Source: Bacteroidota bacterium
GTDB taxonomy: Bacteria; Bacteroidota; Bacteroidia; SXHM01
DNA length: 37,519 bases
NCBI GenBank assembly: GCA_947478465.1
Contig: CANJWH010000030.1
Span: forward strand, 1-37,519
Direction: 5' to 3'
Position 1 is the first letter of the stretch. Each line of letters begins with the position of its first letter. Below the pieces are notes generated by a model that had not been told where the DNA came from, did not search any database, and was given only the letters and a program-made list of their open reading frames with translations. A program made the translations under genes and the position numbers. Below are positions 1 to 7,187 of the stretch, one piece after another.

Positions 1-251
1 ACAGGATTTTCGAGCAGACGATAGAGAGGCGTTCAATCAAGGGGCTGACGGGGGTCTATGATAAAACAGCGGTTGCCGGCACTGGCTTGTATAAGGCAAA
101 GGTTGAAACCATAGGCATGGCGGTCGCGGTCGAACTCAAGGTCTATGGCAAGCTGGGGTGTAGTGGCGATGTATTGAACGCAATCGCTGAGCAGTTGCGG
201 TGTGGAGATGAACTCAACGGTGTAGCCGTTGTTTTCGGTTTTGAAATTCAT
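1..251 (-). pseudogene. rnd: RNase D (DEDD 3'-5' exonuclease), 5' part, broken by in-frame TGA
   Basis: The reading frame starts at ATG 251 and gives 72 residues containing the exonuclease I motif IDLEFDRDRHAYGFNLCLIQ (about residues 36-55), with the acidic pair D37/E39 expected to bind metal in DEDD exonucleases. It then reads FIIDPRQPLD and hits TGA at 33-35. In the same frame after the TGA come T-P-L-Y-R-L-L-E-N-P-V up to the window edge, which is what RNase D proteins have at this place (a DLxPL...ENP stretch). The stop therefore replaces one internal codon, probably Leu (TTA to TGA is one change). RNase D trims the 3' ends of tRNAs and other stable RNAs. I call it a probable nonsense pseudogene. 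A base-calling error at this position is the main alternative, and the rest of the gene lies outside the window. Confidence 0.65.
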
Positions 252-256
252 TGGTG

Positions 257-264
257 CAAACTTA
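257..264 (-). promoter_or_regulatory. Candidate -7 box (TAAGTTTG) of the rnd gene
   Basis: On the minus strand TAAGTTTG matches the Bacteroidota -7 consensus TAnnTTTG exactly. Only five bases separate it from the ATG at 251, so transcription would begin at or next to the start codon. No convincing -33 TTTG lies 19 bases upstream, so the call is tentative. Confidence 0.35.
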
Positions 265-357
265 GGGGATATGAGGGAAAAACTGTCAGGTTTTTGAGAT
301 TATGAGACAAAAAGGCAGAAAAAGCCTTGGAAATGGGGTTAAAAAGCGGAAAAATGT

Positions 358-945
358 CTTTGATTGGAAAAATCATTGCAATAGTTGAAGCTATTCATAC
401 AATGATTGGAGAAAATAGAGTAATAGTTGAACCAATTAATGCAATGATTAAAAAAAACAGAGCAATAGTTGAACCTATTAATGTAATGATTGGAAAAATC
501 ATTGCAATAGTTGAACAAAATGATGCAATAGTTGAAGCAATTAATGGAATGATTGGAAAAAACAGAGCAATAGTTGGACTTAATAATGCAATGATTAGAG
601 GAAAGATTGTAATAGTTGGAGCAAAGAATGCATGGAAAAGAGAAAAGAATGCAATCATTTGAAAAAAGAATGCAAGGAAAAATACAAACCTTGCAAGGAA
701 AAATGGAAAGAATGCAAGGATTGGAGGAAAGAAAGCAAGGATTAAACCAAACCTTGTAAGGAAAAATGAAAAGAATGCAGGAATTGGAGAAAAGAAAGCA
801 AGGAATAAACCAAACCTTGCAAACATTTGAAAAAAGAAGACAAGAATTGAAAAGAAGAAAGTAGGGAAAAAAACAAAGAAAGTAAGGGTTGAAAAAAAGA
901 AAGTAAGGGTTGAAGAAAAGAAAGTAAGGAAAAAAGGGGGTGTAG
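358..945. repeat. Degenerate 21-bp-period tandem array (array 1)
   Basis: Anchor bases recur in exact 21-bp phase at 379, 421, 463, 505, 526, 568, 610, 652, 673, 715, 736, 778, 799, 841, 862, 883, 904 and 925. The left half is built on (c/t)AATAGTTGAA...AATG(c)AATGATTGG, often as 42-bp double units. The right half drifts to AAGGATTGGAGGAAAG and AAAGTAAGGGTTGAA. About 26 periods are covered without a visible insertion or deletion although the units differ in sequence. The plus strand is strongly purine-rich. Several frames lack stops across it, giving seven-residue repeats (for instance AIVEPIN), but no frame has a credible start signal or keeps open over the whole array. I treat it as non-coding. 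It lies between the rnd start and the REP-like hairpins. Confidence 0.85.
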
Positions 946-962
946 TGTGCAGCGCAGCTTAA

Positions 963-1012
963 GATAATTGCAAATTATCTGATGTTGCGAGCGGCATTGC
1001 AAATGACCGCTC
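963..1012. repeat. Twin hairpin, REP-like element
   Basis: Two adjacent inverted repeats. Positions 963-979 pair GATAATT with AATTATC around GCA. Positions 989-1012 pair GAGCGG with CCGCTC and inside that CATT with AATG around the same GCA loop, with one bulged A at 1006. Both apices read TTGCAAAT-like. Such double palindromes resemble REP sequences moved by IS200-type tyrosine transposases, but no transposase is present here, so the class is inferred. It sits directly after the 21-bp array. Confidence 0.55.
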
Positions 1013-1124
1013 ATCCGCACGCTCTGAACATTAGGACTAACGGGGACTTTGGGGACTGGAGGGACGAATAAAATTATGAGGTTGGGGGATTTTTATACTT
1101 TAGGGGTTGGAAATACTTATAAAA

Positions 1125-1490
1125 ATGGGACATACAGCAACACCAATTTGCCGCAACTGCGGATATACTACCAAAGATGTATCTTTTGGTTCTTCGAGAG
1201 CAAAGCATCTTATTGATTACTGGATGCCTGCTGTAGATTTTGATACAAACGAAATAGTTAAATTAAATTATAATGAGAAAATAAAAACAGTACGTTACTT
1301 ATTTTTCTTTAAGAAAACAGTTAGGGAAAAAGGGAATTATGTTTTTTATTGTGAACCCGGTATGTCGGTTAGAAATAAAGATAAACGTAACCATAATCAG
1401 AAGGATTTAAATGTTGCGGAAAAAGGTAACTATTGCCCTAAATGTGAGAAGTTTGAATTAGAATTTATTTGGCAAACCTTGTTTGATTGA
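1125..1490 (+). CDS. Hypothetical protein with two CxxC pairs
   Basis: A 121-residue protein from ATG 1125; an in-frame TTG at 1107 is possible but less likely. It carries C9-x2-C12 (CRNCG) near the N terminus and C104-x2-C107 (CPKCE) near the C terminus, an arrangement that could hold one zinc ion between the two ends as in zinc ribbons. No signal peptide or membrane segment is visible. I do not recognise the family. It stands alone between the hairpin pair and the next cassette, with 134 bases to the beta-propeller gene, and shares the A/T-rich composition of that cassette. Role unknown. Confidence 0.65.
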   Translation: MGHTATPICRNCGYTTKDVSFGSSRAKHLIDYWMPAVDFDTNEIVKLNYNEKIKTVRYLFFFKKTVREKGNYVFYCEPGMSVRNKDKRNHNQKDLNVAEKGNYCPKCEKFELEFIWQTLFD

Positions 1491-1624
1491 AATTGGCGTT
1501 ATGCAAACCGAAGGAGTGTTCTAAGCGCAATTACAAATTGAGTTTAGAAGGACAACTTCTGAATAGTAAATAGCATTTTTGAAATTTCACTCTTTAAAAA
1601 AATACAAATACTAACCGTTAATTT

Positions 1625-2779
1625 ATGAAGTACGATAGCTATGTTGGAGACAAGAATGACTTATATAATGCAATTTGTTATAAAAATTCATTACCATATT
1701 TAAGGCTTCCTTTTAATCTGATATTTGGCGCCAATATTACTTCTTGTGGTTTTGGATTCGATGATAAATACTTTGCGTTTTCAACAGATAATGGAAAGAT
1801 TGGTTATATAGATATCATTAATAAACAATTATTAAAAATGACCGATTGGGGCTTGGGCATAGTTCAAGTAATAATTAATCCAAGAAGACCAGAGATATTA
1901 ATTATTACGGATAGAAAAATAGTTCAAAAACAAGATTTTCTTACAGATAAAGTTTCGTATTTTAATACTTTTACAGAACAACCCAAAGGTGTAAAATATC
2001 ATAAAAATGGTAAATACTTATGCATATTTTTTAGTGAAAGTGCTATTATAATAGATAATGATTCAAATTTAATAGTAAATGAGATTTTATTTACTAATAA
2101 AGAAATAACTGCAATTGAGTTTGGTTATTATAGAAATTCTCTTGCGATTGGATTTAAAGATGGAGATATTGTTATTGTTGATTTTCTTAATTCAGTGGAA
2201 CAAAAAAGATGGAATACTAGTGTTGATATTAATGAAATAAAATTTGACGAAATAAAAAGCCTTAGCTATAGCAAAACCTTTCAATTTTTAGTAGTAGGTT
2301 TTGGTCATGCTATAATTCAAATTTGGGAAGATCCAGTTGACATTAACGCTAAATCATATATAAAAAGTATGAATATTAATACAAAGTGCATTAACATTCA
2401 TAGTATTAAATGCGACCAAACCAATGACACATTTCTATTTATTTCGGCATATGAGCCTACTTTAAAAATTTACATGATGAAAAATGGAAAACCTGTTTGG
2501 GTAAAATCGCATATTAAAGATAATATTCACTCTGTTGCTTATACAGCATTTAGTGAAAAGGGAATTTATGTTGCAATTGCAAGAGGTGATTTTTTCACTA
2601 CAAGCCTAGACATATATTTTACATTACCACCACAAAATTATTTTGAAGTAATTGAAAAGCTTGAAGAGGCGGAATGGCAAAATGTATTAAATATATTTAA
2701 AGAAGAAAGTTATAAAAGATCGGGTAAGCGGAATTATTATGGCATCTCTGATCCTCAAAGACTAGAAGACTTTGATTAA
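1625..2779 (+). CDS. Hypothetical beta-propeller (WD40-like) protein
   Basis: A 384-residue protein without signal peptide or membrane helices. The chain is made of short beta-rich blocks of about 40 residues such as YFAFSTDNGKIGYIDI, LAIGFKDGDIVIVDF and LVVGFGHAIIQIWEDP, the spacing and the final W-x-D being typical of WD40/YVTN propeller blades. About six or seven blades would fit in residues 30-340, followed by a charged helical tail. Propellers of this kind are binding platforms, so a partner is expected among the neighbours. It starts a tight four-gene run (gaps of 9, 18 and 7 bases) of orphan genes with visibly higher A/T content than the genes after 4.6 kb. No specific function can be assigned. 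Confidence 0.7.
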   Translation: MKYDSYVGDKNDLYNAICYKNSLPYLRLPFNLIFGANITSCGFGFDDKYFAFSTDNGKIGYIDIINKQLLKMTDWGLGIVQVIINPRRPEILIITDRKIVQKQDFLTDKVSYFNTFTEQPKGVKYHKNGKYLCIFFSESAIIIDNDSNLIVNEILFTNKEITAIEFGYYRNSLAIGFKDGDIVIVDFLNSVEQKRWNTSVDINEIKFDEIKSLSYSKTFQFLVVGFGHAIIQIWEDPVDINAKSYIKSMNINTKCINIHSIKCDQTNDTFLFISAYEPTLKIYMMKNGKPVWVKSHIKDNIHSVAYTAFSEKGIYVAIARGDFFTTSLDIYFTLPPQNYFEVIEKLEEAEWQNVLNIFKEESYKRSGKRNYYGISDPQRLEDFD

Positions 2780-2788
2780 TATGAAAAT

Positions 2789-3121
2789 ATGAAAAATAAA
2801 AATATTAATAATTTAAAAACACAAGATTTTATTGGCACCTGGGTAGTAAAAAGCGTATTAGGTGAATATAAAAAACAATTACGGGTCTTTTCAAACTTAG
2901 ATTACAAATACTATCCTGACACAACAAAAGAAGAAGAAACATTTACAGGAAAAGCTTCTTATAATTTTAAGGATGATGGGAAAAACGAAGGGGAATTGAT
3001 TCTGGAAAATTATGGAGAGTTAATAATATCAAGTTTAGATGATGATAGAAATAGTTTCTGGGCATACGATAAAAAGAAATCTCATCATTACATAAAGGTA
3101 AGTCAATCTATTTTTATATAA
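2789..3121 (+). CDS. Hypothetical small protein, possibly lipocalin-like
   Basis: A 110-residue protein starting nine bases after the propeller gene. Residues 14-20 read FIGTWVV, and the rest is a series of beta strands (LRVFSNLDYKYY, FTGKASYNF, GELILENYGELIIS, HHYIKVS). The F-x-GTW start followed by strands is the usual look of lipocalin-like eight-stranded barrels, although these proteins diverge so far that this is only a suggestion. There is no signal peptide, so it should be cytoplasmic. Same strand and probable operon with its neighbours. Confidence 0.6.
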   Translation: MKNKNINNLKTQDFIGTWVVKSVLGEYKKQLRVFSNLDYKYYPDTTKEEETFTGKASYNFKDDGKNEGELILENYGELIISSLDDDRNSFWAYDKKKSHHYIKVSQSIFI

Positions 3122-3139
3122 ACCAAATTAGCAGAAATA

Positions 3140-3358
3140 ATGCGCTTATATCAATCACTAAAACAATGGTTGAAGAATATTTCAGGTAACAATCAACCTG
3201 AACCGCCAAGCCATAAACATGATGATAGTGGCGATGATTTTGGTAATTGTTGCATGAGTGAATCTGAAGAAGCTGAACATAGAGCTTGGTTAGCGCGAGT
3301 GCAAGAAAGGCTTAGAGTTATAAATGAGAGAGAAAGAGAAAAAGAATCCAAAACTTAA
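3140..3358 (+). CDS. Hypothetical small charged protein
   Basis: A 72-residue protein with an amphipathic N terminus (MRLYQSLKQWLKNISG), an Asp-rich middle with CC at residues 37-38, and a long charged C-terminal helix (SEEAEHRAWLARVQERLRV) that could form a coiled coil. Family not recognised. It fills the 244-base gap between the lipocalin-like gene and the next gene with no space to spare, which supports it being real. Its weak side is its short length and lack of any known match. Confidence 0.5.
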   Translation: MRLYQSLKQWLKNISGNNQPEPPSHKHDDSGDDFGNCCMSESEEAEHRAWLARVQERLRVINEREREKESKT

Positions 3359-3365
3359 AACAAAT

Positions 3366-4367
3366 ATGCCTTCAAAAACAGAAGCCTTACTAAAAGCATT
3401 CTCAGAAATGAATATTGATATGCTTGAATTTCTGATTGAAGATTCAAAGGTTTATCATGATGCCGACAAAGAAACTATTTTGAGAAAGCTGGGTGAATTA
3501 TTTGCAGAATTTAAAAGGGATGGAGATACTGCACTTATTCCATATGCAGGGAAATGTATATCTGATGATTGCACTAACAAAGGATGCAAAGGGTTTTCGT
3601 TTTCGGGAAATGAAACAAAGAATCATGTAGATTTTATAATTGAGGAGATTGGTGAGGATTTGGAAGATTTTTGTCATTGCAGCTCATTTAAAACTGATGA
3701 GCCAATTGAAGAGGGGCAATATGTTTTTTTTGATGTATATGAAGATGAACGTGCAGATTTTAAACCTTCATTTCAATACCTGAGTAATTCGCAGGTATGT
3801 GAGAAAGCCATAAATGAACTTTTAAAAGAAAAAATTAATTACGTCAATAAAGAGGATTATAGTTACTGGCTTAAAAAATATGAAGAGCATTACAGCAAGA
3901 TAGGACTTCCGTTTACCTTTTACGGTAAGTATAAAAGTTTCAATGATATTTATTCAAGACTGAAAGATGTATCACAATATTCGGAACATGAGAAGGAATG
4001 TGAGAAAGCTGTAAGGGATTACCATTTGTTTGTAACCGAAAAAGAAGAAACGCTTATAAACTGGCTGTTAACTTATTCTACACTGGAAGAAAAACTTGGA
4101 TTGATGATGATTGATTATTTTGAGGATGACGAAGAAGTTAAAACAGGTTTTGTGAAACTGATGAGAAATCATAACTTGCTAATAGCGGTGGAGGATTACA
4201 AACATGCGCTTGCTTTTAAAAACATTTTTGATGAGCATTACTGGCCATTACTGGAGAAATACAGCACTATCACTGATGAAGAGTCTTGTAAACTTGACAC
4301 TGAGTCGGAAGATTATAAGGGATATACTTCTTTGGAATATCATTTGAAGAAGAGAGGAATAATTTAA
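3366..4367 (+). CDS. Hypothetical cytoplasmic protein with Cys cluster
   Basis: A 333-residue protein counted from ATG 3366, seven bases after the previous stop; an in-frame ATG at 3324 would overlap the previous gene and is less likely. The first 110 residues hold a helical start, then C64, C69 and C74 (CISDDCTNKGCKG) and C103-x-C105, which could bind zinc. The strand order FAEFKRDGDTALIPYAGKC...GFSFSG..VDFIIEE resembles a small alpha+beta domain seen in other Bacteroidota hypotheticals. The remainder is mostly acidic helices. No signal peptide. It closes the orphan gene run; function unknown. Confidence 0.7.
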   Translation: MPSKTEALLKAFSEMNIDMLEFLIEDSKVYHDADKETILRKLGELFAEFKRDGDTALIPYAGKCISDDCTNKGCKGFSFSGNETKNHVDFIIEEIGEDLEDFCHCSSFKTDEPIEEGQYVFFDVYEDERADFKPSFQYLSNSQVCEKAINELLKEKINYVNKEDYSYWLKKYEEHYSKIGLPFTFYGKYKSFNDIYSRLKDVSQYSEHEKECEKAVRDYHLFVTEKEETLINWLLTYSTLEEKLGLMMIDYFEDDEEVKTGFVKLMRNHNLLIAVEDYKHALAFKNIFDEHYWPLLEKYSTITDEESCKLDTESEDYKGYTSLEYHLKKRGII

Positions 4368-4370
4368 TTG

Positions 4371-4571
4371 CCCTTCGACAAGCTCAGGGTGACAGGCGGT
4401 GGTATAAAACACTGACGTTACAAGCTAAACCCGATTGAAGCGGAAAGCCCGCATGGTGGTGAGGAGTTCAAACGGTGAGATTGCTTCGGTCGTGCCTCCC
4501 TCGCAATGACGGTGCGAATTGGGAGCGGACTTGTAGCGAAAAGCGGGTAGAGGCGGTGGTTTGAAACACCG
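4371..4571. repeat. Intergenic stretch of decayed dispersed repeats
   Basis: The 266-base gap before the next gene contains no gene. Position 4371-4393 is half of the GTCATGCTG-type element (CCCTTCGACAAGCTCAGGG followed by TGAC). Position 4477-4512 is half of the CATTGCGAG-type element (GAGATTGCTTCGG ... CCCTCGCAATGACGG). A 20-base motif, GGCGGTGGTATAAAACACTG at 4395-4414, returns at 4552-4571 with 17 of 20 bases the same and can itself fold (GGTGGTTTGAAACACC). Confidence 0.6.
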
Positions 4572-4607
4572 GGCAGTTGTTTTCAAATGATATTATCACA
4601 TAAATCC

Positions 4608-4615
4608 TATTTTTG
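4608..4615 (+). promoter_or_regulatory. Candidate -7 box TATTTTTG of the reductase gene
   Basis: TATTTTTG fits the Bacteroidota TAnnTTTG consensus and lies 18 bases before the ATG at 4634. The sequence 19 bases further upstream (TTTTCAAA) is only a weak -33 element. Confidence 0.45.
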
Positions 4616-4633
4616 CCGCGCACAAAACAGAAG

Positions 4634-5707
4634 ATGGCAAAATTTCACACACTAAAAGTAGTAGAAGTAAGGCGCGAAACGGCTGAAGCGGTTTCTATTG
4701 CGTTTGATATTCCGGAGGCGGTTAAAGCTGAGTATGCTTACATACAGGGGCAATATGTTACGCTGAAAATAAAGCTGAACGGTGAGGAAGTAAGGCGCTC
4801 GTATTCGGTTTGCAGCAGCCCTTTGGCAAATGAGCCCATGCGTGTAGCGGTGAAACAGGTAAAAGACGGAAGAATGTCGACCTACCTGAACACGCAACTG
4901 AAAGCGGGCGATATGCTGGAAGTGATGACGCCTATGGGAAGTTTTCATAGCGCGATGAATGCGGCTAACAAAAAGAATTATGTATTGTTTGCAGGCGGAA
5001 GCGGAATAACGCCTATGCTTTCGATTATAAAAACGGTGCTGATTGCCGAGCCGAAGAGCACGATTGTATTGCTCTACGGAAACAGAGATGAGGCTTCGAT
5101 TATTTTTAAAGCGGAGCTGGAAAAGATTGTCGCTGACAATAAAGACAGAGTAAAAATGGTGCATGTGCTGGAACATTCTCCGGAAGTGGAAGGCAGTTTA
5201 TTTCGCGGAATTATGGTACCCGAAAAAGTGAAGGCACTGATTGAAAATTATGTTGGGCTTAATCTGGACAATGAGTTTTTTATCTGCGGTCCGGGACCGA
5301 TGATGCGCAATGTGGAGAGCACTTTGATTGAATTGAAAATTGAAAAACAACGCATACATCTTGAATATTTTACAGTGGATGCCGGTGCTGCACCAGCGCA
5401 AACTGCTCCCGAAATTGCAGAACTGCAAAGTAGTGTAACGGTGATAATGGACGGAGAAGAAACCGTTCTTGAACTTTCTTCAAAAGGAAAATCAATATTA
5501 GATGCTGCTATGGATGCAGGGGTTGATGTTCCTTTTTCGTGCAAGGGCGCAGTGTGCTGCACCTGCAAAGCAAAAGTGCTGGAAGGTAAAATTCAGATGG
5601 ATAAGAATTATGCGCTTACTGACCAGGAAGTGGAAGAAGGATATATTCTTACCTGTCAGGCGCATCCGCTTACCGAGAAGGTGGTGGTGGATTATGATGT
5701 GGTGTAG
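4634..5707 (+). CDS. paaE: PaaE-like FAD/2Fe-2S oxidoreductase
   Basis: A 357-residue one-protein electron transfer chain that moves electrons from NAD(P)H through FAD to a plant-type 2Fe-2S centre. The FAD-binding part shows RSYSVCSSP at 55-63. The nucleotide-binding part has AGGSGITP at 120-127 and ICGPGPMM at 217-224. The C-terminal ferredoxin domain has C303-x4-C308-x2-C311 and C341. Order and length match PaaE, the reductase of phenylacetyl-CoA epoxidase, but the paaABCD oxygenase genes are not in this window, so it may serve another oxygenase or desaturase. ATG 4634 is chosen over a TTG at 4613, which lies inside the -7 box. A repeat element follows the stop after 8 bases. Confidence 0.85.
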   Translation: MAKFHTLKVVEVRRETAEAVSIAFDIPEAVKAEYAYIQGQYVTLKIKLNGEEVRRSYSVCSSPLANEPMRVAVKQVKDGRMSTYLNTQLKAGDMLEVMTPMGSFHSAMNAANKKNYVLFAGGSGITPMLSIIKTVLIAEPKSTIVLLYGNRDEASIIFKAELEKIVADNKDRVKMVHVLEHSPEVEGSLFRGIMVPEKVKALIENYVGLNLDNEFFICGPGPMMRNVESTLIELKIEKQRIHLEYFTVDAGAAPAQTAPEIAELQSSVTVIMDGEETVLELSSKGKSILDAAMDAGVDVPFSCKGAVCCTCKAKVLEGKIQMDKNYALTDQEVEEGYILTCQAHPLTEKVVVDYDVV

Positions 5708-5715
5708 TTCGCCCC

Positions 5716-5800
5716 GTCACCCTGTCCGCCTGAGGCGGATCAGGGTCTTTAAAATAATGAGATGCTGAAACAATCCCGATAGCTATCGGGACAGCATGAC
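5716..5800. repeat. Composite GTCATGCTG-family palindromic repeat
   Basis: Starts GTCACCCTG and ends CAGCATGAC, the inverse orientation of the copies at 7810 and 15434. One arm has the inner palindrome TCCGCCTGAGGCGGA and the other TCCCGATAGCTATCGGGA (5774-5791), so both hairpins have been rebuilt by other palindromes. It lies between the reductase and the permease genes and could end transcription of the former. Confidence 0.75.
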
Positions 5801-5811
5801 GAAAATCAATT

Positions 5812-6582
5812 ATGGATTACCTTATCATTTGCATCGTTGCTTTTCTTGCTTCGGGATTAACATTCTTTTCTGGTTTTGGATTGGGAACTATTCTGCTTCC
5901 TGCCTTTGCGATTTTCTTTCCGCTTGAAACAGCTATCAGCATTACAGCTGTTGTGCATTTTCTTAACAACCTGTTTAAATTAACGCTTACTGCAAAGAAT
6001 GCCAACGCAGGTGTGGTGGTTAAATTCGGAATACCGTCTATGATAGCAGCAATAGGTGGCGCCTTGTTACTTACCTATATGATTCATGTTGCACCGCTTT
6101 ACAGTTACGAGCTTGGTGGCAAGAATTACGATGTGGTTTTGGTAAAGCTTATCATCGCAACGCTGATGATTTTATTTGCGCTGCTGGATTTAATTCCCGC
6201 GCTTTCAAAAATTACCTTCGGTGAAAAGTTTATGATTACCGGAGGATTGTTCAGTGGTTTCTTTGGCGGGTTGTCGGGGCATCAGGGAGCATTGCGTTCT
6301 ATGTTTCTTATCCGCTCGGGCCTGAGCAAAGAGAGTTTTATCGCTACAGGAATCATGATTGCCTGCATGGTAGATGTGTCGCGCCTCGCGATATACGGAA
6401 GCAACAATTTCGGCATAACACAAAACGAAATTTCCATTGTTGCAGCAGGAACGGTATGTGCTTTTGCAGGCGCATTTATTGGAAACAAACTGGTGAAAAA
6501 AGTTACGCTGAAATTCATGCAACTCTTTGTTGCAGTGATGCTGATTGTGTTTGCAATCGCATTGGGGGCTGGGATTATTTAA
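5812..6582 (+). CDS. TauE/SafE family membrane permease
   Basis: A 256-residue integral membrane protein with about seven or eight hydrophobic segments. The N-terminal FLASGLTFFSGFGLGTILLP and the second, related repeat GGLFSGFFGGLSGHQGALRS are the two halves of the duplicated TauE/SafE (DUF81) fold. Members export or import small anions such as sulfite, sulfoacetate or other organosulfur compounds; the substrate here cannot be read from the sequence. It is separated from the upstream reductase by a palindromic repeat, so it may have its own transcript, and is followed by the toxin-antitoxin promoter. Confidence 0.85.
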   Translation: MDYLIICIVAFLASGLTFFSGFGLGTILLPAFAIFFPLETAISITAVVHFLNNLFKLTLTAKNANAGVVVKFGIPSMIAAIGGALLLTYMIHVAPLYSYELGGKNYDVVLVKLIIATLMILFALLDLIPALSKITFGEKFMITGGLFSGFFGGLSGHQGALRSMFLIRSGLSKESFIATGIMIACMVDVSRLAIYGSNNFGITQNEISIVAAGTVCAFAGAFIGNKLVKKVTLKFMQLFVAVMLIVFAIALGAGII

Positions 6583-6594
6583 CTATCCATATGA

Positions 6595-6625
6595 TTTGAA
6601 CACTAAACTTTCTTTAGTATATTTG
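6595..6625 (+). promoter_or_regulatory. Promoter of the PIN toxin-antitoxin pair
   Basis: TTTG at 6595-6598, a 19-base spacer and TATATTTG at 6618-6625 match the Bacteroidota sigma-factor consensus TTTG-N19-TAnnTTTG exactly. The antitoxin ATG follows 20 bases after the -7 box. Confidence 0.8.
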
Positions 6626-6645
6626 TTCTTACTAAATCAAAAGTT

Positions 6646-6816
6646 ATGGTATTAGTTCTTAAAAACAAATCGGGCAAATCTTTACGCAAAGAGTTGGATG
6701 AACTGTTGCGTAAAAAAGCAACAAAGAAAACAAAGCGCTCATGGAGCAGTTTTTTCGGCAAGGTTAAGTTCACTAAAAACCCTGTAGAATATCAACGCAG
6801 ATTAAGAGATGAATAA
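6646..6816 (+). CDS. Small basic antitoxin of a PIN-domain toxin
   Basis: A 56-residue ORF (MVLVLKNKSGKSLRKELDEL... ending RRLRDE) directly behind a consensus promoter. Its stop overlaps the next start by eight bases (ATGAATAA), the usual order antitoxin then toxin. It is very basic (KKATKKTKR in the middle) with a WSSFFGK segment that could insert into the toxin. There is no recognisable AbrB, RHH or Phd DNA-binding domain, so its role as antitoxin rests on position, size and coupling. PIN toxins in Bacteroidota are often paired with such short untyped partners. Confidence 0.7.
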   Translation: MVLVLKNKSGKSLRKELDELLRKKATKKTKRSWSSFFGKVKFTKNPVEYQRRLRDE

Positions 6817-7180
6817 TATTCTGCTCGACACAAATATCCTGATTTATTTACTTCAAGGAGATAAGACTGTCCGCGAAATGCTGGAAGAGAAAACTTGGTA
6901 TATTTCATTTGTAAATGAAATGGAGTTGTTAATGAAGCCTAATGTCGAAGCCTTGGAACTGAAAGCGATTGAAGCACTGCTGAAAGAGTGCATTATTATT
7001 GAGATGAATAGTTCAGTAAAGAAACAAGCTATATTAAACGGAAGACGCTTCAGGATGAAACTTGCTGACAGCATTGTGCTTGCAGCTGCGCAAATAAATA
7101 ACATTCCACTTCTTACAGCAGATGCAGAATTCAAAAAGGCTGCTCTGGATAATAACGATGTGTTGTTATATATTCCTTAA
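6809..7180 (+). CDS. PIN-domain ribonuclease toxin (VapC-like)
   Basis: A 123-residue PIN domain, the usual VapC size. The acidic metal-binding residues are visible: D7 in LLDTNILIYLL, E37 in FVNEME, D87 in LADSIVLA and D105 in LLTADAEF. VapC toxins cleave tRNA or rRNA when free of their antitoxin. Translation is coupled to the 56-residue upstream ORF through the ATGAATAA overlap. The gene ends only seven bases from the converging LysE-family gene. Confidence in the family is high; the RNA target is unknown. Confidence 0.88.
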   Translation: MNNILLDTNILIYLLQGDKTVREMLEEKTWYISFVNEMELLMKPNVEALELKAIEALLKECIIIEMNSSVKKQAILNGRRFRMKLADSIVLAAAQINNIPLLTADAEFKKAALDNNDVLLYIP

Positions 7181-7187
7181 GGCCTAA

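Noticed and set aside
1..251. TGA in RNase D read as selenocysteine or tryptophan
   Set aside because: Several clear genes here end in TGA, no recoding signal is visible, and RNase D has no selenocysteine form.
327..1020. Long open frames on both strands in array 1 with seven-residue repeats (AIVEPIN, FFLAFF)
   Set aside because: They arise because a 21-bp period free of stop codons keeps several frames open. They overlap one another, have no ribosome binding site, and none spans the whole array.
4652..5568. Antisense frames across the PaaE-like gene
   Set aside because: They lie over a gene with complete FAD, NAD and 2Fe-2S motifs and show no protein-like features.
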